Source: QQUD01 sp039029915
Lineage (GTDB): Bacteria > Chloroflexota > Anaerolineae > Promineifilales > Promineifilaceae
Length of the DNA: 20,147 nucleotides
NCBI GenBank assembly: GCA_039029915.1
Contig: JBCCFD010000094.1
Coordinates: 1 to 20,147, forward strand
Direction of reading: 5' to 3'
Shown here: piece after piece, positions 7,324-13,895 of the stretch
Layout of the letters: every line of letters starts with the position of its first letter
Position numbering within the stretch: position 1 is the stretch's first letter
The notes under the pieces: model-generated
What the model was told of the DNA's origin: nothing
Databases searched by the model: none
The model's input: the letters and a program-made list of their open reading frames with translations, nothing else
Translations under genes and position numbers: made by a program

Positions 7324-9075
7324 CTACTCATTAAACATCGTTTCAGCAATTGATAGCGCAATTTCGACAGACGGGGCACGCACAACGGCCGTTTCTATGC
7401 CGTTCTGAAACAAACAAATCACATCTTCACCATCCCAGCATTCACCAAACTCATTTAGTACACCAGCCGCTGTAAAAAGTCGTGTCGGATAGTTCGGATA
7501 AAGGGCAGCAAACTCATTGCTATCTTGAACAGTATCCCATTCAATTTTGAGAACAAGCATAAGCGCCCCCGTGTCCTCATTTTGATAGGCTGCAAAGCGA
7601 TCGCCGCCCCAACCAGAAACGGCCGTTTCTACCTGTGATTCATTCAAATAGCGACTTAAATACAGGCGCAACATAAGCTCTCCAGCCGTTTCATTCACCA
7701 AAAGCGACCAGCCTTCCCCAATGGCAGTTGATAGATCAGGAAGTGTAACCAAAACGGCCGTTTCCTGTGCTAAATACTTTTCAGGATGAAAAAGCTGTTC
7801 TGTTGTGGCTGGAGGGGATTGCCAAGCGCTGTTTAATGCCGAAAGGCTATCTTCGGTTGAGAAGAACGTCGCAAAAGCAAGACCGCCCTGCTGTAAGAGC
7901 TGTTCATAAGGTGCATATTCACGATTTTGTAGAGTCTCTTCCAAGTCAGCAGACGCTTCGTTTTGATAATAATCAGATCGCTTAAATAATGTTTGAACAT
8001 TAGCCACATCACCAGCCACTAAAGCAGATAACGCCAGCTGGCTATCTAAAGGCAAGAAACTGCTGTCAACGGCCGTATAGCTTTGGTCGAGAAGCAGCGC
8101 CGCATACGCTCCCGCATAATCATAAGCATCAATCGGGTCAAATGTTGCGCCTAACCCGTTGATGTTCAGCGTATCTTGTTGTAAATCGTAAAGAAAAGAA
8201 CGCCCCGTTTCAGCTAAAAAAAAATCCTCAATTGCCAAATCAAAAAGCGACCAGACGGCTAAACTTTCTGTCAATGATAGGGACGCCATCACCGGCACGC
8301 TGGCTTGTTGTTGGGCTAGGTTAGTCTGAAAGCTAACTGAGATAGCAGCGGGATCATCAAATTGGATCTGACGGATCTCTTGAACGGCCGTTTCGACAGC
8401 CAGCCTTTCCGTACGAAATGGGGCCTCACCAATGGGAACGATCTGCCCAGTTGGGGCAACAACGGTTACTGTTTGCGTTTCCAAAATGCTGGTGCGAGCG
8501 TTACTGGCCTGCACGCCCAAGGTTACTGTACCCACTTCAGAAGGGGTCCACTCTCCGGTAATTCGCTCTGTGGGATCACCACTAAGTGAAAAGGCGCCGA
8601 TTTGTTCATCGTCGACGGAAACAATAACGGCCGTAATGCCCACGCTATCCGCGACAAACAAATCATATTCAACCGTCTCGCCAACAACAACCGTATCATC
8701 TGCAGCAGGGGCAATAATCTCAATCGCAGGGGGTTGACTTAAAAGCTGATCCCGCTCGCTGGCAGCTTCAGCAACTTCAACCTCACGGGTGGCCAAGGCA
8801 GCAATCGCTGAGTCGACCTCTTGTTGACTGTCAACCAGCTGGCCTTCCAACAATAAATTCGTCGCCTGCGCCGTTGCTAAAGTACGACCAGATGCATCCA
8901 ACGTGTCGTAGGTCACATCTAACTCTTGCTGTGTTTGAGCCAATGATGAGCTCACCGACTCATTTTCAGCGACCAGCAGCTGTCTACCCTGAAACAAAAA
9001 GATAAATGCCGCACTCAAAACGAGTAACAGCATCAATAGAGTTAATGAAACACCAATTAGTGCAGTTCTTCTCAT
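7324..9075 (-). CDS. Membrane-anchored extracellular protein, degenerate gluzincin-like metalloprotease relative
   Basis: A 583-residue protein with one N-terminal signal-anchor (about 6-28), a predicted coiled coil (about 33-112), a bacterial Ig-like domain (about 116-207) and a large C-terminal domain, all expected outside the membrane. The C-terminal domain carries landmarks I recall from a Chloroflexota gluzincin-like family: PPATTEQLFHPEKYL (421-435), SGWGGDRF (487-494) and EWDTVQDSNEF (512-522). In active-looking relatives the site reads HEYxHALQDQ followed by ALVEGDA. Here it reads GAYAALLLDQ (322-331) and ALVAGDV (351-357), so both histidines and both glutamates are gone. It therefore looks like a non-catalytic binding or scaffold protein. 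It begins 4 bases after the aldehyde dehydrogenase stop, so it is cotranscribed. Six ACGGCCGT motifs lie in this gene, the most of any here. The family link rests on memory of motifs. Confidence 0.7.
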   Translation of the reverse strand: MRRTALIGVSLTLLMLLLVLSAAFIFLFQGRQLLVAENESVSSSLAQTQQELDVTYDTLDASGRTLATAQATNLLLEGQLVDSQQEVDSAIAALATREVEVAEAASERDQLLSQPPAIEIIAPAADDTVVVGETVEYDLFVADSVGITAVIVSVDDEQIGAFSLSGDPTERITGEWTPSEVGTVTLGVQASNARTSILETQTVTVVAPTGQIVPIGEAPFRTERLAVETAVQEIRQIQFDDPAAISVSFQTNLAQQQASVPVMASLSLTESLAVWSLFDLAIEDFFLAETGRSFLYDLQQDTLNINGLGATFDPIDAYDYAGAYAALLLDQSYTAVDSSFLPLDSQLALSALVAGDVANVQTLFKRSDYYQNEASADLEETLQNREYAPYEQLLQQGGLAFATFFSTEDSLSALNSAWQSPPATTEQLFHPEKYLAQETAVLVTLPDLSTAIGEGWSLLVNETAGELMLRLYLSRYLNESQVETAVSGWGGDRFAAYQNEDTGALMLVLKIEWDTVQDSNEFAALYPNYPTRLFTAAGVLNEFGECWDGEDVICLFQNGIETAVVRAPSVEIALSIAETMFNE

Positions 9076-9079
9076 CGCT

Positions 9080-11539
9080 TTATATGCCTGTTGGCACCCA
9101 AATATTTTTCACCTGCATCGCCTGACGCAGAAACTGTTCGCCTTCACCCTGTGCCTCATTTAGCCAGTCGTACGACTGACCATAATCAACCCATGTCCGC
9201 TTCATATTTGAGGTAGAAAGATACTCAACGGCCGTTGCGCCACGTGCGTCACCAAAATACCACATCGCGTCCACATCTTCATGCGCCACTAGCGTTTTTG
9301 CCATATGGTCTTTATTGCCAGTCACAATGTTCACCACGCCACCGGGCACATCTGAAGTGTCCAGCACTTGGTAAAAATCCGTGGCGGCCAGCGGATTTGT
9401 CTGGCTAGGAATCATGATTGTTGTGTTGCCACGGGAGATGGCTGGTGCCATCAGAGAGATAAAGCCTAAGAGCGGCATCTCATCTGGACAAGCAATCCCA
9501 ATGACGCCCATCGGTTCGTTCACAGCCACCGTTACACCTGCTAGCGTTGTTTCTTGCACAGTGCCGCCTAATTTATCAGCCCACGCTGCATAAGTAAATA
9601 AGCGTTTTACCGACGCTTCAACTTCTACCGCGGCAGATTTAACCGTTTGCCCGCTGACCCTCGCCAGCCGCTTAGCAAATTCATCCGTCCGAGCCGAGAG
9701 ATTTTCAGCGATAAAATACAAGATTTGGGCACGATTATGCCCGTGTCGGCCTGACCAGCCGGACTGCTGAGCCTTATGAGCTGCTTCGACGGCGTTACGA
9801 ATATCTTTTCGATTACCGTCACCAACCTGGCCTTCCACCTGCCCATCTTTACCCTTTACGGAAATCGTGTAATGGCCATCTGGCCGCTTTTGTGCGCCGC
9901 CAATATACATTTTAGGTGTCCGATCGATGGCAAGAGATGAGCCATTTGATGAAGAACGGCCGTTTTCCCCAATTCCTAAAACCGGAGGCCGCGCCGCCAC
10001 GTGTTTGCCCCAATCCCCAATCCAATCAGCCACATCATCTATTTTTGCAGCCTTTTGCTTTTTGCCTTCAGCCTGCCAACGAAGTTGAAGGTACTCAGAC
10101 AGCCCCTCTTTTCCCCCTTCACGGCCATATCCACTTTCGCGATACCCACCAAAGCCAGACGCCGCATCAAATAAGTTTGTTGAGTTAATCCAGATGGCGC
10201 CAGCCTTAATTTTGCTGGCTGCATCCAGTGCCAAATTGATATTCTCGCTCCAAATCGACGCTGCCAGACCGTACCGCGTGTTGTTGGCCAGACTGATAGC
10301 TTCACTCGGTGTGCGGAACGTCATTGAAACCAGCACGGGCCCAAAAATCTCTTCCTGTGCCACTTTTGAGGCAGGTTCCACGCTGGTCAGTAAAGTGGGC
10401 GGGTAAAAACAGCCATTTTCAGGCAGGTCAATCGCCGGCTGATACAGCTCAGCCCCTTCGCCCAGCCCAATCTTGACCCATTTGTCGATGTTTTCATGCT
10501 GAATCCAATCAACGATAGCACCAATATCAATGCTCTTGTCTAGTGGGTCACCTACCCTCAGTTTGCCCATCCGGGTTTTCAATTTGGCGTGGAATTTATC
10601 CGCAATGTTTTCATGAACTAGCAGCCTTGAGCCAGCGCAGCAAACCTGACCCTGGTTAAACCAGATCGCGTCCACAACGCCTTCAACGGCTGCATCTAAA
10701 TCGGCATCATCAAATACAATAAACGGGGATTTGCCACCAAGCTCTAAAGAGAGCTTTTTGCCGCTGCCTGCCGTCGCGCGACGGATAATTCGGCCCACGT
10801 TGGTAGAGCCGGTAAAGGCCACTTTGTTGATATCAGGGTGATTGGTCAGCGAAGCGCCCGCCTCATCACCGCCGGTCACGATATTAACGACACCGGGTGG
10901 CAAGCCGGCTTCAACTACAATTTCAGCAAACAGTAAGGCCGTGAGCGGTGTGTAGGGAGCTGGTTTTAGGACAACAGTATTGCCCATCGCTAAAGCGGGG
11001 GCGATTTTCCAAGCCAGCATCAGCAGCGGGAAATTCCACGGAATGACTTGCCCAATAACGCCCACTGGATCGTATTCGGGAAATGTTTTGCTTTTGATTT
11101 GGGCCCAGCCAGCGTGATGGTAAAAATGGCGACCCACGAGGGCTGTGTCGATATCACGCGATTCGCGAATGGGCTTGCCGTTGTCAAGCGATTCCAGAAC
11201 GGCAAAAAGGCGATCGTGCTTTTGGATTTGGCGAGCAATGGCGTAAAGATACTTAGCGCGCTCAAAATCGGTTAGTTTTGACCATTTTTTGTAAGCTTCG
11301 GTGGCGGCCGCCACGGCCGTATTCACATCACCCGCCTGCGCATCAGCGACATTGGCTAACAGCTCACCCGTCGCCGGATTCTTTGTCTCTAGCGTGGCGT
11401 CACCTTCGGCCAGCACAAACTGATTGTTAATAAACAGCCCAAACTTCTGCCCATGATCAGCCAGCCAAGCCTCAGCAACGGCCGTTGACTCAGGCGCAGG
11501 CCCATAAGACATTATTTCGAAAATTTCGGATATGTTCAT
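9080..11539 (-). CDS. ALDH16-type aldehyde dehydrogenase (active domain plus pseudo-ALDH domain)
   Basis: An 819-residue NAD(P)+-dependent aldehyde dehydrogenase with two ALDH-like halves, as in the ALDH16 family. The first half (about 30-500) has every catalytic element: PWNFP (167-171, oxyanion Asn169), FTGST (242-246), general base Glu266 in LELGGK, and the nucleophile Cys300 in FNQGQVCCAGS. The second half (about 550-800) is recognisably related (VNEPMGVIGIACPDEMPLLGF, PGGVVNIVTG) but shorter, without the catalytic Cys or the ELGGK block, so it is a structural pseudo-domain. In known ALDH16 proteins the second half helps dimerisation. The start at 11539 is supported by AAGGAA about seven bases upstream. 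The gene lies 62 bases after deoC, whose product acetaldehyde is a plausible substrate, and 4 bases before the pseudo-metalloprotease gene. Confidence 0.92.
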   Translation of the reverse strand: MNISEIFEIMSYGPAPESTAVAEAWLADHGQKFGLFINNQFVLAEGDATLETKNPATGELLANVADAQAGDVNTAVAAATEAYKKWSKLTDFERAKYLYAIARQIQKHDRLFAVLESLDNGKPIRESRDIDTALVGRHFYHHAGWAQIKSKTFPEYDPVGVIGQVIPWNFPLLMLAWKIAPALAMGNTVVLKPAPYTPLTALLFAEIVVEAGLPPGVVNIVTGGDEAGASLTNHPDINKVAFTGSTNVGRIIRRATAGSGKKLSLELGGKSPFIVFDDADLDAAVEGVVDAIWFNQGQVCCAGSRLLVHENIADKFHAKLKTRMGKLRVGDPLDKSIDIGAIVDWIQHENIDKWVKIGLGEGAELYQPAIDLPENGCFYPPTLLTSVEPASKVAQEEIFGPVLVSMTFRTPSEAISLANNTRYGLAASIWSENINLALDAASKIKAGAIWINSTNLFDAASGFGGYRESGYGREGGKEGLSEYLQLRWQAEGKKQKAAKIDDVADWIGDWGKHVAARPPVLGIGENGRSSSNGSSLAIDRTPKMYIGGAQKRPDGHYTISVKGKDGQVEGQVGDGNRKDIRNAVEAAHKAQQSGWSGRHGHNRAQILYFIAENLSARTDEFAKRLARVSGQTVKSAAVEVEASVKRLFTYAAWADKLGGTVQETTLAGVTVAVNEPMGVIGIACPDEMPLLGFISLMAPAISRGNTTIMIPSQTNPLAATDFYQVLDTSDVPGGVVNIVTGNKDHMAKTLVAHEDVDAMWYFGDARGATAVEYLSTSNMKRTWVDYGQSYDWLNEAQGEGEQFLRQAMQVKNIWVPTGI

Positions 11540-11601
11540 TGTTTGGTTCCTTAATTAGCAATTCAGCATTTCAGCTAACCTGCTGACCGGCTGACGAACT
11601 T

Positions 11602-12558
11602 TTACCCAAGTGGCATATGGTGCTTCGCCGCATAATTTCCGGTGACGTGATGCGAAAGCTGTCGCTCAATGTCACCAAGGAGGCTACTGGCCCCAAAGCG
11701 GAACATATCAGGCATTAGCCATTCATCCCCCAGCTCTTCTTTCATAAGAATTTGCCACTGCATGGCCTGTTTTGCTTTGCCAATGCCACCGGCCGGTTTA
11801 AAGCCCACTTTGTGACCTGTCTGCTCAAGGTAGTCACGAATGGCCCGAACCATGGTTAAGCTCACCTCAAGGGTGGCGTTTGTTTTCTCTTTGCCAGTTG
11901 AGGTTTTAATCACATCCGCACCGGCCATCATGCACACCAGGCTCGCTTTGTAAACGCGGTGCAAAGGGCCGAGCTCGCCCGTCGCTAAAATCGTTTTCAT
12001 ATGGGCTGGACCACACGCTTCACGCATCTGCTGAACTTCTTTGTAAACGGCCGTCCAATCTTCTTGGAGTGCAGCGTTTCGATTAATCACAATATCAATC
12101 TCTTTGGCCCCATCTTCAACCGCGGCTTCAATTTCTGCTAGGCGCTGCGGTAACGGTGTTTGCCCAGCTGGAAACCCCGTTGCTACCGAAGCGACGGGAA
12201 TATTGGTGCCGTGGAGTGCTTCAACCGCGTCTCGCACCCGATTAGGATAAACGCAGACGGCACCCACCGTCAGTCCTTTTTTTGTCATGCCAAGAGCATC
12301 TAAAATGTCAGATCGAACCGGCTGGCGGGCCTTGGCACACAAACGGTGCACCTTTCCGGGCGTATCGTCGCCTGCGAGCGTCGTGAGATCAATACAGCTA
12401 ATGGCGCGAAGCAACCAAGCTGCCTGCCACGCTTTTTTAACCGAGCGGCGCGTGCCCAATGTGGCGGCACGCCGCTTTGTTGCGCTTAAATTAACGCGAC
12501 TATTTTCTATCCAACCTAAATCGAGGGGAATACCGGGATTTCGACCATTTGATGTCAT
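11602..12558 (-). CDS. deoC: Deoxyribose-phosphate aldolase
   Basis: Deoxyribose-phosphate aldolase (DERA), splitting 2-deoxy-D-ribose-5-phosphate into glyceraldehyde-3-phosphate and acetaldehyde in the cytoplasm. The TIM-barrel signatures are present: CIDLTTLAGDDT (55-66), VCVYPNRV (101-108), Asp155 in EIDIVIN, Schiff-base Lys218 in DVIKTSTGKE and Lys254 in GFKPAGGI. The 318-residue length with a basic N-terminal extension of about 50 residues matches the longer, eukaryote-like DERA subgroup rather than the roughly 250-residue E. coli type. ATG at 12558 has AGGTG five bases upstream. It heads a minus-strand operon with the aldehyde dehydrogenase, so carbon from deoxynucleosides can go to glycolysis and acetate. 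A weak terminator just upstream (12589-12610) suggests its own promoter, which I could not locate. Confidence 0.95.
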   Translation of the reverse strand: MTSNGRNPGIPLDLGWIENSRVNLSATKRRAATLGTRRSVKKAWQAAWLLRAISCIDLTTLAGDDTPGKVHRLCAKARQPVRSDILDALGMTKKGLTVGAVCVYPNRVRDAVEALHGTNIPVASVATGFPAGQTPLPQRLAEIEAAVEDGAKEIDIVINRNAALQEDWTAVYKEVQQMREACGPAHMKTILATGELGPLHRVYKASLVCMMAGADVIKTSTGKEKTNATLEVSLTMVRAIRDYLEQTGHKVGFKPAGGIGKAKQAMQWQILMKEELGDEWLMPDMFRFGASSLLGDIERQLSHHVTGNYAAKHHMPLG

Positions 12559-12588
12559 AGAGCACCTATCTTACAGTTTCCTGACCAG

Positions 12589-12610
12589 AAAAAATGACAA
12601 TTTACTGTCA
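12589..12610 (-). terminator. Possible weak terminator after the class I/II aminotransferase
   Basis: Read on the minus strand, TGACA and TGTCA (plus 12606-12610 and 12595-12599) form a short 5-bp stem with a 6-base loop, followed by six T residues (plus 12589-12594). The short stem makes it weak. It lies between the aminotransferase stop and deoC. Confidence 0.45.
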
Positions 12611-12684
12611 GGTGAATGATACCACAACGCTTATCGGTAAGGACATAGCACAGTACATCCCTATAGCGATATATTTGACTGTAC

Positions 12685-13809
12685 TTAGCTATATTTTTGG
12701 ATAGTTGCTTGGATTCGGCCAAAGGCTTCATCAAGAACGGCTTTGTCTTGGCCAAAAGCGATGCGTAAGTGGTGATCCATGCCAAATGAATCCCCTGCCC
12801 CAACAAAGACGCTAGCTTCGCGGCATAAAATTTCCATGAGTTCGGTGGAATTGATATCAAGATGGTAGCGCACAAAGGTGATGGCTGACGCCATGGGAGG
12901 CGTATAGCTAAACAAACCGTCTTGGTCTTCCATCCACGCTTCCAAAATAGGATATCCTTTACGAATATAGTCGCGGGTGCGCTTGATTAGTCGAGGACGC
13001 ACCGCTGGAGAAAGCGCATGAGCAGCCAGATGATTGCCCAGCATAGTGCCGCAGATGGCGGTGTACTCATGCCGCCGCCAAATATTTTCAATCGTGTCTG
13101 GTGGGCCGACAATCCAGCCAATGCGTAGCCCGGGCAGGCCATACGCTTTGCTCATGCTGCCTAAAGCGAGCGTTTTAGGATAACGGCCGTAAAACGACTC
13201 CGTCTCCTCTTCTTGTAGTCGCTCAGCCCCCCGATAAACTTCATCAGCTAAAATCCATGCCCCCACTCGTTCCGCAGCCGCAACAATGGCGTCCATTTCT
13301 GCATCTGTCATGATGTAGCCGGTCGGGTTATTGGGATTCACAACGGCAATAATTTTGGTTTTCTCATTGACTTGAGCGTTGAGGTCGTCAATGTCAAGTG
13401 CCCACCCATTCTCGGAGCGCAAATGAAACGGCCGTACCGTAATCCCAGCATTCTCACCCAGCCCCCAAACCTGTTTGTAAGTGGGTGTAAGCGTTGCTAC
13501 TTCATCACCTGGCTCAAGCAGCGTTTCCATGATGATGTGATTCGCCTCTGCGGCACCAACCGTTACGAGCACATTCTGCTCTCCATCAGCCCCATTATAC
13601 AAACGAGCAATGTTTTCTCTTAGCTCGGGAATGCCATTCACATGCGGATAATTAATCTCCGTGTGGAGCAGTCCATTGATTTTATCTTCATCGCCTGCCA
13701 ACAAATCATTAAGTGAGATTGGATGAACCCCGCTTTCAGTCAAATTAAATTTAACAATCTGCTCCCACTTTGATTGGGTGTATTCAAGGTCAAACGGTTT
13801 AAAGGTCAT
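12685..13809 (-). CDS. Class I/II PLP-dependent aminotransferase
   Basis: A fold-type I aminotransferase of the aspartate-aminotransferase superfamily, about 374 residues. Numbering from the TTG codon at 13821, landmarks are VGAAEANH (88-95) for phosphate binding, NPNNPTG (162-168) with the cofactor-contacting Asn, LADEVYRG (191-198) with Asp193 and Tyr196, and the Schiff-base Lys225 in SMSKAYGLPGLRIGW; a C-terminal arginine in HHLRIAFGQ fits the carboxylate-binding Arg. It is nearest to the group annotated as generic or capreomycidine-synthase-like aminotransferases; the amino donor is not assignable. In-frame starts are TTG 13821, ATG 13815 and ATG 13809; only the last has a purine site (GGA) at normal spacing, so I chose it. 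It follows the malic enzyme gene on the same strand after 86 bases containing a strong hairpin. Confidence 0.88.
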   Translation of the reverse strand: MTFKPFDLEYTQSKWEQIVKFNLTESGVHPISLNDLLAGDEDKINGLLHTEINYPHVNGIPELRENIARLYNGADGEQNVLVTVGAAEANHIIMETLLEPGDEVATLTPTYKQVWGLGENAGITVRPFHLRSENGWALDIDDLNAQVNEKTKIIAVVNPNNPTGYIMTDAEMDAIVAAAERVGAWILADEVYRGAERLQEEETESFYGRYPKTLALGSMSKAYGLPGLRIGWIVGPPDTIENIWRRHEYTAICGTMLGNHLAAHALSPAVRPRLIKRTRDYIRKGYPILEAWMEDQDGLFSYTPPMASAITFVRYHLDINSTELMEILCREASVFVGAGDSFGMDHHLRIAFGQDKAVLDEAFGRIQATIQKYS

Positions 13810-13837
13810 ATTCATATCCAATTAATTGATGAAGACT

Positions 13838-13880
13838 GCTAAAAACGCTCATTTCGACAAGTTCAGTGAGCGCTTTTAGC
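13838..13880. terminator. Long hairpin between malic enzyme and aminotransferase genes
   Basis: GCTAAAAACGCTCA (13838-13851) pairs with TGAGCGCTTTTAGC (13867-13880), 14 positions with one mismatch, around a 15-base loop. It begins 16 bases after the malic enzyme stop on the minus strand. There is no U tract after the stem, so it may be a 3'-end hairpin or attenuator. The loop and inner arms (TTCGACAAGTTCAGTGAG) resemble a dispersed intergenic palindrome seen in many bacterial genomes, so it may be a repeat element used as a terminator. Confidence 0.6.
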
Positions 13881-13895
13881 CACCTTCTCAAACTA

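Noticed and set aside
7595..7605. A GCGATCGC octamer, the cyanobacterial HIP1 sequence
   Set aside because: I see only this one copy, so it is not enriched and does not suggest a cyanobacterial origin.
13810..13821. TTG and upstream ATG starts of the class I/II aminotransferase
   Set aside because: Neither has a ribosome site at proper spacing; ATG 13809 does. The difference is at most four residues and remains uncertain.
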